Shown here piece by piece: positions 34,073 through 41,284 of a stretch of DNA of 64,000 bases. The notes under the pieces are model-generated. The model ran no database searches and was not told where the DNA came from. It was given only the letters and a program-made list of their open reading frames with translations. Position 1 is the first letter of the stretch. Each line of letters begins with the position of its first letter. Made by a program: the position numbers and the translations under genes. Where the stretch lies: positions 287,928-351,927 of the forward strand of contig NZ_AEDD01000005.1 of the NCBI RefSeq assembly GCF_000179615.1, in the 5' to 3' direction. This DNA comes from Paenibacillus curdlanolyticus YK9 (GTDB taxonomy: Bacteria > Bacillota > Bacilli > Paenibacillales > Paenibacillaceae).

Positions 34073-35062
34073 ATGAAATCCATTGTTATCGATCAACCGG
34101 GCGGACCAGCAAGCTTAAAATGGCGCGAAAAGCCGGATCTGCAGCCTGCACCGGGCCTGCTTACTATTGATGTGGCCTATGCCGGCGTTGGTTATTTTGA
34201 AGTGCTGCTGAGCCGCGGTGAATTTGCGACGGACTTCCCAATGCCGCTTACGCCTGGTCTGGAAGTATCGGGATATGTACGTGCAATCGGGGAAGGCGTA
34301 GAGGGGTTCTATATCGGCCAACCCGTAGCTGCTATGACGCTGCTTGATTTTAACGGGTTTGCAACGATGGCGAACGTGCGACCGGAGCTGACGGTTCCGT
34401 TAGATCAATTGGGAGCCGAGCTGGACTTGGCGACAGCGGCAGCTTCCATCGTCAATTTGACGACGGCGTACTTGGCAATCAAAGATGTGTATAGACTGCG
34501 AGCAGGTGACGACGTGCTTGTTCATGCGGCTGTAGGCGGTTTGGGCGGCTTTCTGGGGCAAGTCGCAAGACGATTGGGAGCGGGCAAAGTATTAGGGACC
34601 GTTGGAAATCAAGAGAAAGCGAAGCTTGCAGCTTCCTTCGGGTATGATGAATTATTTGTCCGGACCGATTTTGTTGAGCAGACGCTGAAGGCGACGGGGC
34701 AAAAGGGCGTTCACGCCGTCTTCGACCCGGTTGGGGGAAGCATGCGCCAACAAAGCTTAGAGGTGCTGCGGCCATTGGGTCAGTTGGTCGTTGTCGGAAA
34801 CGCGAGCGGTGAGCAGGATGTTACCCATTCCTTTAATCAAATATGGTTTTCTAACAAACAGGCTGCTGGGTTTGCATTAGGCGGATACGCGGTAAGCAAT
34901 CCTGTTGAGACCGGTAGAGCAGCACGAGAGGCGTTAAGCATGCTGGCAAGAAAAGAGATCCATGCGGAGATTCACGGCGTGTATCCTATGGAACAAGCCG
35001 GCGAAGCGCTAGCGCTTTTGGAACAAGGAAGCACGGTCGGCAAACTGGTTCTACAAGTATAA
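34073..35062 (+). CDS. NADPH:quinone oxidoreductase-like zinc-less MDR protein
   Basis: This 329-residue medium-chain reductase has a GroES-like N-terminus (MKSIVIDQPGGPASLKWREKP), PLTPGLEVSGYVRAIGEGVEGF, and the cofactor motif VLVHAAVGGLGGFLGQVARRLGAGKV (AxxGGxGxxxxQ). The zinc ligands are missing, as in quinone oxidoreductases. It should reduce quinones or enones with NADPH. A GTG at 34067 also opens the frame, but AGGAGG sits about 8 bases before the ATG at 34073, so that start is used. It is followed by the SDR gene after 44 bases. Confidence 0.87.
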   Translation: MKSIVIDQPGGPASLKWREKPDLQPAPGLLTIDVAYAGVGYFEVLLSRGEFATDFPMPLTPGLEVSGYVRAIGEGVEGFYIGQPVAAMTLLDFNGFATMANVRPELTVPLDQLGAELDLATAAASIVNLTTAYLAIKDVYRLRAGDDVLVHAAVGGLGGFLGQVARRLGAGKVLGTVGNQEKAKLAASFGYDELFVRTDFVEQTLKATGQKGVHAVFDPVGGSMRQQSLEVLRPLGQLVVVGNASGEQDVTHSFNQIWFSNKQAAGFALGGYAVSNPVETGRAAREALSMLARKEIHAEIHGVYPMEQAGEALALLEQGSTVGKLVLQV

Positions 35063-35106
35063 GCGCGAGGATAGGGGATCTCCATCCTACAGGAGGTAAA
35101 TCTCAA

Positions 35107-35886
35107 TTGACCAGATTACAGGGTAAAATTGCCATTGTCACGGGTGCGAGCCGCCAGGGCGGCATTGGGGCTGCGATTTGCCGGGCGTTGGCCAGCGAAG
35201 GGGCCAGCCTGTTTTTTACACACCTGCACGACTACGATAAAGAAGTGAATCCCAATGATGCGGATGAGCATTGGCCGGATAATTTCTCAGGAGAGCTGCG
35301 GCAATTGGGCGTGCAAGCGGCACATATGAGATTGGATCACACCGAGCCAGGCTTCGCGTCCAAGTTATTGGATGAAGTCCGGAAGACGGTCGGTCTTCCA
35401 ACGATTCTCGTCAATAATGCCACGTATAGCGTTGATGCGGATTTCCGCCAATTAACCGAGTCGCTCATCGATGCGCATTGTGCTGTCAACATTAGGGGGA
35501 CCTTCATGCTGTCCGCTGAGTTCGCTCGCATGCTTGAGGCTGAGCGTGTACGTGGCGGGCGAATCATTAACCTCACTTCCGGCCAAGGCAAGGGAGCTAT
35601 GCCCGGCAATCTGATCTATGCCGCGACCAAAGGCGCCATCTCTGTTTTTACCGAATCACTGGCCGCAGAGCTGGCGCCGCTTCATATGACGGTCAACGCC
35701 GTTGATCCCGGTCCTACCGATTCCGGTTGGATGTCCGAAGAGGTGAAGCAGACACTGCTGCCGCGATTCCCGATGGGCCGGGTCGGCCTCCCAGAAGACG
35801 CAGCCCGTCTGATCGCTTTTCTGGCAAGCGACGATGCGAAATGGATTACCGGAGAGATCATTCATTCAAGAGGCGGTTTTGGATAG
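35107..35886 (+). CDS. Short-chain dehydrogenase/reductase (FabG-like)
   Basis: This 259-residue SDR has VTGASRQGGIGAAICRAL (an expanded glycine motif), VNNATYSVDADF (NNAT in place of NNAG), a Ser region INLTSGQGKG, and YAATKGAISVFTESL giving YxxxK. It ends DDAKWITGEIIHSRGGFG. An insert of about 20 residues after the cofactor motif (HDYDKEVNPNDADEHWPDNF) is typical of a subgroup of Bacillota SDRs. AGGAGGTAAATCTCAA precedes the TTG start. It lies in a row with the reductase and FGE-like genes. Confidence 0.85.
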   Translation: MTRLQGKIAIVTGASRQGGIGAAICRALASEGASLFFTHLHDYDKEVNPNDADEHWPDNFSGELRQLGVQAAHMRLDHTEPGFASKLLDEVRKTVGLPTILVNNATYSVDADFRQLTESLIDAHCAVNIRGTFMLSAEFARMLEAERVRGGRIINLTSGQGKGAMPGNLIYAATKGAISVFTESLAAELAPLHMTVNAVDPGPTDSGWMSEEVKQTLLPRFPMGRVGLPEDAARLIAFLASDDAKWITGEIIHSRGGFG

Positions 35887-35899
35887 GAGGGAGGCCAGC

Positions 35900-36664
35900 A
35901 TGATCATCCAACCGTACGGAAGTGGCAGAGAGCTGGTTCTACAAGAACTGATGAATGCAATGGTGCCCATAGAGGGGGGAGCCATTGCATTGCGCGATTA
36001 TGTGACGACTGATAAATGGCTTAGTTCTGACTACACCTTATCGAGCCCTGGAAATAATAAAAAGGCTATAACATGGACGGAGACAATCGAGCCTTTCCAT
36101 GTGATGAAGGTTCCGGTAACGCAGCAGTTGTATCGTGCTGTCATGCATGGCGAAGAAGCAGAACCGGAGGTCAATGGCCTGCCCATGACGGATGTTTCGT
36201 GGGTGGACGCGGTGGCCTTTTGTAACGCGTTATCTAGAATGGTTGGGAAGACGGAATGCTACACCATCGCGAATGAAAGTGAAAACACGATCTATCATAA
36301 AGAGGCGAATGGGTTTCGATTGCTAACAGACGCTGAATGGCAGTACGCATGCAAGGCGGGAACGGCGGGCTATCGGTATGCAGCAATTGATCAAATTGCA
36401 TGGTATCAAGACAATGCCAATGGAGCGGCTCATCCGGTCGGACAACAGACTCCTAACCCATGGGGGCTTTTCGATATGATCGGGAACGTCTGGGAATGGT
36501 GCTGGGATCTATATGATAAGGAGCGATACGGGAACTATAGAGTTTTCCGGGGAGGCAGTTGGGCGGAGGTAGCGAACAATTGCGGTGCTACGACTAGAAG
36601 GAAAAGCATGCCGGATTTTAAGATCGATGACCTTGGTTTTCGAATAGCAAGGAGCGCCTTATGA
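35900..36664 (+). CDS. Formylglycine-generating-enzyme family protein (SUMF1 domain)
   Basis: This 254-residue protein has the FGE-sulfatase fold: VTQQLYRAVMHG, PMTDVSWVDAVAFCNALSRM, FRLLTDAEWQYACKAG, WGLFDMIGNVWEWCWDLY, VFRGGSWAE and a GFRIAR ending. True formylglycine enzymes use two close cysteines near the C-terminus. Here only one candidate (ANNCGATTRR) is seen, so cysteine oxidase activity is doubtful. Related proteins act as lectin-like or EgtB-like modules. No sulfatase is nearby. GGAGGGAGGCCAGC precedes the ATG at 35900. Its stop overlaps the start of the broken regulator by ATGA. Confidence 0.8.
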   Translation: MIIQPYGSGRELVLQELMNAMVPIEGGAIALRDYVTTDKWLSSDYTLSSPGNNKKAITWTETIEPFHVMKVPVTQQLYRAVMHGEEAEPEVNGLPMTDVSWVDAVAFCNALSRMVGKTECYTIANESENTIYHKEANGFRLLTDAEWQYACKAGTAGYRYAAIDQIAWYQDNANGAAHPVGQQTPNPWGLFDMIGNVWEWCWDLYDKERYGNYRVFRGGSWAEVANNCGATTRRKSMPDFKIDDLGFRIARSAL

Positions 36665-36855
36665 AAACGACCCAATATTCACAGTCTCCGCTCGGCCAAT
36701 TTCTTAAACCGCGTCGCGAGCGGCTGCAGCCGTCTACCGCAGGCATATCGCCGCTTCCAGGCCGCAGGCGGACGCCCGGACTCCGCAGAGAGGAAGTCGC
36801 TTATCTGGCTAAGTCAGCGTGACGTATTATACGTGGCTACCCGGAAGAACCGTCA
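36661..36855 (+). pseudogene. Broken XRE/MmyB-type regulator
   Basis: From the ATG at 36661 the frame encodes LGQFLKPRRERLQP, then RRRTPGLRREEVAYLAK, and stops at 36820-36822. One base out of frame the sequence continues VSVTYYTWL, as expected for this HTH family (compare GVSITWYTWLEQGR in the gene at 33145). A single-base loss therefore broke the gene. A second lesion follows (TWLPGR where TWLEQGR is expected). The MmyB domain is gone, and a terminator hairpin begins at 36858. It once overlapped the FGE-like gene through ATGA. Confidence 0.85.
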
Positions 36856-36857
36856 AA

Positions 36858-36896
36858 AAGGCACTTTAAAGTGAGCAGGCCACTTTAAAGTGCCTT
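36858..36896 (+). terminator. Terminator after the oxidoreductase/FGE-like group
   Basis: AAGGCACTTTAAAGTG (36858-36873) and CACTTTAAAGTGCCTT (36881-36896) are perfect 16-base arms with a 7-base loop. Confidence 0.85.
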
Positions 36897-36982
36897 CTTC
36901 CGTATGTTGGAAAGTTAGCTTACGATGATCTCACGGAACGAACAGAAGCCATAACAAATTAAAATGAGAAGAGGTCATAAAC

Positions 36983-37903
36983 ATGAATATTCAAATGCCT
37001 GAAGCAACCAAACGATTTCTAAGCGATATTGCGGGATTTCCCTCCCTGCACACAATGTCTCCGCAGGAGATCCGAAACGTCGTGGTGGCTAATGCGATCT
37101 CCGACAACATCGAGCTGGCGAGTACAGAGGATATACAGCTGGAAGGCCCGCATGGCAGCCTCTCCGTTCGTATCTATCGCCCGCAGCGCCAAGCAGCGTC
37201 GCTGCCTGTCATCGTGTTTTTCCATGGTGGCGGATTCGTCTTTAATCGAATGGAGCACTACGATCCGATGTGCGGCAAGCTGGCGCAAGAGACGGGTCAC
37301 GCCGTCGTCTCCGTCGATTATCGCCTTGCCCCGGAGTCCAAGTTCCCCGTTCCCGTCGACGAAGCCATTTACGCGGTGCAATGGGTGTACGATCATGCGG
37401 CGGAGTTGGGCTTCGATCCTTCGAAGCTGTCCGTTGCGGGTGAAAGCGTAGGAGGAAACTTAGCCGCTATCGTGGCGCAGCAGGCTGTAAAGCGGGGCAC
37501 ATTTTCAATCGCTTATCAGATTCTGCTTAGCCCATTAACGGATTGGGTTGGGGATTACGAGTCAAGACGCACCTACGCTTCCGGGTACTTCCTCGAGACC
37601 GCTTTGCTCGAATACTGCGCGGGACACTATCTGAACTCGCACGCTGAGAGAACCGATCCGCTTGCTTCCCCTCTGTACGGCGACGTTGCCGGAGTAGCCC
37701 CTGCTCTGATCGTGACCGCAGAGTACGATCCGCTGCGCGACGAAGGAGAGCGATATGCCCAGAAGCTGATCGAGAACGGCATTCCTGTAAAGGTGAAACG
37801 CTACCCTGGCATGATTCATACGTTCTACGCCTTGACGGACGTGTTCGAGGATGGTCATGACGTATACTCGCTAATTGGCAAGGAGCTCCGAGAGTATTTA
37901 TAA
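36983..37903 (+). CDS. HSL-family esterase/lipase (alpha/beta hydrolase)
   Basis: This 306-residue esterase of the hormone-sensitive-lipase family has the HGG oxyanion motif IVFFHGGGFVFNRM, VVSVDYRLAPESKFP, the nucleophile elbow VAGESVGGNLAA (GESVG in place of GDSAG), the acid in LIVTAEYDPLRDEGE and the His in YPGMIHTFYAL. It should cleave short acyl esters in the cytoplasm. GAGAAGAGG precedes the ATG. It converges on an HxlR gene that may control it indirectly. Confidence 0.88.
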   Translation: MNIQMPEATKRFLSDIAGFPSLHTMSPQEIRNVVVANAISDNIELASTEDIQLEGPHGSLSVRIYRPQRQAASLPVIVFFHGGGFVFNRMEHYDPMCGKLAQETGHAVVSVDYRLAPESKFPVPVDEAIYAVQWVYDHAAELGFDPSKLSVAGESVGGNLAAIVAQQAVKRGTFSIAYQILLSPLTDWVGDYESRRTYASGYFLETALLEYCAGHYLNSHAERTDPLASPLYGDVAGVAPALIVTAEYDPLRDEGERYAQKLIENGIPVKVKRYPGMIHTFYALTDVFEDGHDVYSLIGKELREYL

Positions 37904-37937
37904 AAAAAGAGCTTAGCCATCGGCCAGCTCGGTAAAG

Positions 37938-38309
37938 TTATGCGTTCTCTTGGTCAAATGCCATTCTTGCTTGTCGGACGGAATCATAGTGGGCATCGGT
38001 CCATTGATGCAAAACCCGCATGGGCTCGATCAGCGTTAAGCCCAATGGCGTAAGCTCATATTCAACGGTTGGAGGGACGGTAGGATACACATGGCGGACG
38101 ACAAGGCCGTCCCTCTCCAGCTGCCGTAAGGTCTGGGTCAACATTTTCTGCGTAACGCCCTCTACCCTTCTCTTCAGATCGCTGTACCTTCTCTTGCCGA
38201 ATTCCAGCTCGTAGAACACGAGAACCGTCCATTTGCTGGAGACAACCTCCAACGCTCTGCGATAATGGCAAGGCGACTCGACCTCAGCGGACATGCCGAA
38301 CTCGCTCAC
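37938..38309 (-). CDS. HxlR family regulator A
   Basis: This 123-residue winged-helix regulator of the HxlR family has ALEVVSSKWTVLVFYELEFGKRRYSDLKRRVEGVTQKMLTQTLRQLE and wing VYPTVPPTVEYELT. One Cys (about residue 14, SPCHYRRAL) lies just before the core, the place of the sensing cysteine in YodB-like proteins. The open frame reaches 38453, but GGAGGAGATTAT directly before a GTG at 38309 sets the start. It lies 23 bases after a second HxlR gene in the same direction, which is an unusual tandem. Confidence 0.84.
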   Translation of the reverse strand: MSEFGMSAEVESPCHYRRALEVVSSKWTVLVFYELEFGKRRYSDLKRRVEGVTQKMLTQTLRQLERDGLVVRHVYPTVPPTVEYELTPLGLTLIEPMRVLHQWTDAHYDSVRQARMAFDQENA

Positions 38310-38332
38310 ATAATCTCCTCCTCTGCGCAATG

Positions 38333-38746
38333 CTAAGAAGTAACATCGTCGAAATTTTCCAAAAGGCGCAGCTCCAGCGCTTTTTCGTTTGTTGTCAGCT
38401 CTTGCATGATCGGAATCGTCATATCGGTATTGGGATTGTATTTTAGGCCCCAATGCATAATGGCAAAAACGACCGGAAACAGGTCGAGCGCCTTTTGTGT
38501 TGGCCGGTACATCGTTTGCGCGCGATTTGTATCTCCTTCTAGCTTGATGAGCAGGCCCGCTTCGACGAGGGATTGGAGCCGTGCGCTCAAAATATTAGTT
38601 GAGATGCGTTCGCGCGAAGCAAGAAACTCGCGGTAATGCCGCTTGTTATGGATAAGAACGTCACGAAGGATGACAAGGCTCCAGGGGTCACCCCATATGT
38701 CGAGCGCATATACAATTGGACAAACTGTGGAAGGTCGCTTTTTCAT
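38333..38746 (-). CDS. HxlR family regulator B, possibly leaderless
   Basis: This 137-residue HxlR-type regulator begins MKKRPSTVCPIVYALDIWGDPWSLVILRDVL, with Cys9 at the family's sensing position. It continues REFLASRERISTNILSARLQSLVEAGLL. The C-terminal part is longer than usual. No ribosome site precedes the ATG at 38746. A perfect -10 ends only 7 bases before it, so the mRNA may start at or next to the start codon. A GTG at 38788 in frame is the alternative, but it lies within the dyad upstream of the -35. It leads a tandem with regulator A. Confidence 0.82.
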   Translation of the reverse strand: MKKRPSTVCPIVYALDIWGDPWSLVILRDVLIHNKRHYREFLASRERISTNILSARLQSLVEAGLLIKLEGDTNRAQTMYRPTQKALDLFPVVFAIMHWGLKYNPNTDMTIPIMQELTTNEKALELRLLENFDDVTS

Positions 38747-38753
38747 GAGAATG

Positions 38754-38782
38754 ATTATACAAGTCGTGCTTGCATTTTGCAA
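38754..38782 (-). promoter_or_regulatory. Promoter of HxlR regulator B
   Basis: On the minus strand, -35 TTGCAA (38782-38777), a 17-base spacer and -10 TATAAT (38759-38754). The ATG at 38746 follows the -10 by 7 bases. A small dyad TTGCA-TTT-TGCAA (38770-38782) overlaps the -35. Confidence 0.75.
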
Positions 38783-38813
38783 TTCCACACTTGCTTTCTG
38801 TAAGTGTGGAATT
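38781..38813. promoter_or_regulatory. Long dyad operator for HxlR regulator B
   Basis: AATTCCACACTT (38781-38792) and AAGTGTGGAATT (38802-38813) are perfect 12-base arms around a 9-base centre, just upstream of and touching the -35. It may be an activator or repressor site for regulator B itself. Confidence 0.7.
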
Positions 38814-38850
38814 TACACGCAGTATCGGCATACATCGCGCTTAGCAGCCA

Positions 38851-39612
38851 TTACTGAGCAGTCCAGCCTCCGTCAACCATAAGCGTGATACCCGATACCA
38901 TATCACTTGCTGGCGAAGCAAGATAGATGACAGCGCCTGCGACATCTTTAATCTCAGCTAACCGCCGACTAGGGATTCTTGCCAGCACCCCTTCCAAATA
39001 AGCAGGGTCATCCAGACGCTCTGAATTTCCCGGCGTATACGTAAAGGTTGGTCCGACTGCGTTCACATTCACGCCCTTAGCAGACCATTCCAATGCCAGA
39101 ACCTTCGTCAGCTGATTAACCCCGCCCTTGGAGGCGCAATATACAGCGTGATCGACGATGCCAACGACACTAGCCTGTGAGCTCATGTTGATGATCTTGC
39201 CATATCCCTGGGCGAGCATAATCTTCCCTGCCGACTGGCAGCAGAAAAACAAACCTTTGAGATTCACATCCATCATGTTGTCCCAATCTGCTTCGGTCAC
39301 ATCGACTGCTGGATGATTGTCGCCCAGTCCGGCATTGTTCACGAGAATATCCAATCTGCCAAAATGCATCCTCACCTGATTGATGACCGAGTCAATCTCC
39401 TTCACATTCCGAACATCCAGCGTAAAAGCCGCAGCATCGCCTCCGTCCGCACGGATTTCTGATACTAGTTGATCGAGTTGTTCCCTGTCTCTTGCTGCAA
39501 CAGCAACCTTCGCGCCAGCGTGAGCCAATGCCTGTGCAAGCCCAAACCCGATCCCTTTACTGGCTCCTGTGATCATGGCAACCTTGCCTGTCAAATCAAA
39601 TTGCGGGTACAT
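38851..39612 (-). CDS. Short-chain dehydrogenase/reductase in the alpha-glucan operon
   Basis: This 253-residue classical SDR has MITGASKGIGFGLAQAL, DILVNNAGLGDNHP, a Ser in INMSSQASVVG, YCASKGGVNQLTKVL (YxxxK) and the NAVGPT turn. It ends SGITLMVDGGWTAQ, as in gluconate 5-dehydrogenase and sugar-alcohol dehydrogenases. It starts one base after the GH13-like gene's stop, with its GAGGAGGACC ribosome site inside that gene, so it is tightly cotranscribed. A sugar or polyol substrate would suit the operon. Confidence 0.87.
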   Translation of the reverse strand: MYPQFDLTGKVAMITGASKGIGFGLAQALAHAGAKVAVAARDREQLDQLVSEIRADGGDAAAFTLDVRNVKEIDSVINQVRMHFGRLDILVNNAGLGDNHPAVDVTEADWDNMMDVNLKGLFFCCQSAGKIMLAQGYGKIINMSSQASVVGIVDHAVYCASKGGVNQLTKVLALEWSAKGVNVNAVGPTFTYTPGNSERLDDPAYLEGVLARIPSRRLAEIKDVAGAVIYLASPASDMVSGITLMVDGGWTAQ

Positions 39613-39613
39613 G

Positions 39614-41284
39614 CTAGAGGTCCTCCTCTTTCATGCCTTCACTGATCTGAAAGATGATCGTTTCATAGCGGTTCACCGATAATGTCGAACCTGCTTGCTC
39701 GGCGTGAATGCCGTCCCTTCCGGTACGATAAAGCAGATTACTCTTATCTTTTATAAATTCGTCCGCTAGCGTTTCCTGATCGAACTGAACGTTCACAAGC
39801 TCCCCTGACAAATTCACGATAATCAAAAACTTGACGCCCTCGTGCTGCCGGATGTAGGACAACACCCTATTTTCCGAGTTGCGTACGAACGCTAATTCAC
39901 CCGCCCAAAATGCTGGCTCATTGGTCCGAAGGTGGGTCAGATATTTATAGTGCTCGAACATGCTCTTATCAAACGAATCCCAGTTGAGCTTATACTCATC
40001 GAATAAAGACGTCCATGTTTCCATCGTATTCTCATTGAATTCCTGTCCCATCATGATGAGGGGAACGCCTTCAAGCGTCAGCAAGATCGAAGCGGCAGGG
40101 CCTGCATGCTCTGCGCCTAAATAATCGCAGATTCTGGACTGTTCTTTGTCCTCAAGCCAGTTCATTCTCAGCGCATTCTTAGGGAAGCTGTACTTGTAAG
40201 AGTTATAATTCGTTATAAAATCAGCCTGTGTAATCGTTCCATCGATCATCTGGCGAATGAGAATGCGAGGGTTCCCGTTATAGGTCAAATCACAGGATTC
40301 AAGGTGATGATACTCATCATATGACTGAGAGATCAGGATAAGATCAGCTTTGACTTCCTGCAAGGCTTGCTTGATTTCAGTAAGGAAATCATAAGGCGTA
40401 ATATCCGAATCATCCAACCGGATTCCGTCAAAATCAAATGCGGTAATCCAGTATTTCATAGCTTCAATGACATATTTCCTCATGTCGCGGTTGCTAAATT
40501 CCAGGCCGGCGAAATATTCGCGATTAGGAACATCATAGTAAAGCTCGCCTTGTTCATTATGCGTAAAATAGTCCGGATGGCTATCGGTCAGAATATGATC
40601 GACGCTGGCGCGGTTCAAGACCCAATCCAGAACAACCTTGATCCCGTTCTCATGGGCTTTGCGCATAAATAACAATAAATCCTCTTTGGTTCCGAATTGC
40701 GGATCTATCGAATAAAAATCTTTGACCGCGTACGGGTCACCGTACTTGCCAATCCTGCGCTCATGTCCCACTTCATGAAACGGCATCAGCCACAGCGCAT
40801 TAATGCCAAGCTCTTTGAAATAGCCGATCTTATCAGCCAATCCTTGGAAACCGGTTTCTCCAAAAGCGCGAAGATGGAGCTCATAAATGACCGATTTTCG
40901 CAGCCATTCGGGGCTAGAAAGAGCCGTGAAATTTTCATACATATATCCCGGTTGATCCTTTGAAATCTCATTTGTTCTGATTAGCACTTCGCCATCTTCC
41001 GTTACTGTTATCGCAGAGTTATTCTGTGCATCCTCCGAAATGCTTGGATTCAACGGATCTACGATCCAAGCCTCCCCATTCACGACCAATTTATAGAGAT
41101 GCCTGCCCTTTGCAATAGGCAATTCAATCTCCCAGCCTGCCCCATCCTCCATTTGGCTCATGTAGTTTCTATCGCCGTTCCAGTTATTAAAGGTGCCTGC
41201 TAGAGCCACGCTCTTAACAGGCGTATCCGTATAGTAAACAAACCGTACGCCCTTAGAGCCCTTTGTTGGAAAATTAGTCAGCAT
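39614..41284 (-). CDS. GH13-like protein with degenerate catalytic residues
   Basis: This 556-residue protein has an N-terminal CBM48-like domain (about 10-100; VRFVYYTDTPVKSVALAGTFNNW), a TIM barrel and a C-terminal beta domain. The barrel keeps the nucleophile Asp291 (DGIRLDDSD). Region I reads DWVLNR, not DxxxNH. Region III has Gln320 (LILISQSYDEY) where the acid/base Glu should be. Region IV has Lys380-Glu381 (NWLEDKEQSR) instead of His-Asp. Normal hydrolysis is therefore unlikely, and binding or a changed activity is possible. The frame is intact, and the ATG follows GGGAGGTCACACC. It overlaps the upstream alpha-glucosidase gene by 7 bases. Confidence 0.85.
   Translation of the reverse strand: MLTNFPTKGSKGVRFVYYTDTPVKSVALAGTFNNWNGDRNYMSQMEDGAGWEIELPIAKGRHLYKLVVNGEAWIVDPLNPSISEDAQNNSAITVTEDGEVLIRTNEISKDQPGYMYENFTALSSPEWLRKSVIYELHLRAFGETGFQGLADKIGYFKELGINALWLMPFHEVGHERRIGKYGDPYAVKDFYSIDPQFGTKEDLLLFMRKAHENGIKVVLDWVLNRASVDHILTDSHPDYFTHNEQGELYYDVPNREYFAGLEFSNRDMRKYVIEAMKYWITAFDFDGIRLDDSDITPYDFLTEIKQALQEVKADLILISQSYDEYHHLESCDLTYNGNPRILIRQMIDGTITQADFITNYNSYKYSFPKNALRMNWLEDKEQSRICDYLGAEHAGPAASILLTLEGVPLIMMGQEFNENTMETWTSLFDEYKLNWDSFDKSMFEHYKYLTHLRTNEPAFWAGELAFVRNSENRVLSYIRQHEGVKFLIIVNLSGELVNVQFDQETLADEFIKDKSNLLYRTGRDGIHAEQAGSTLSVNRYETIIFQISEGMKEEDL

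Noticed and set aside
35900-36664. True formylglycine-generating enzyme for sulfatases
   Set aside because: Only one candidate active-site Cys is visible and no sulfatase gene is in the window.
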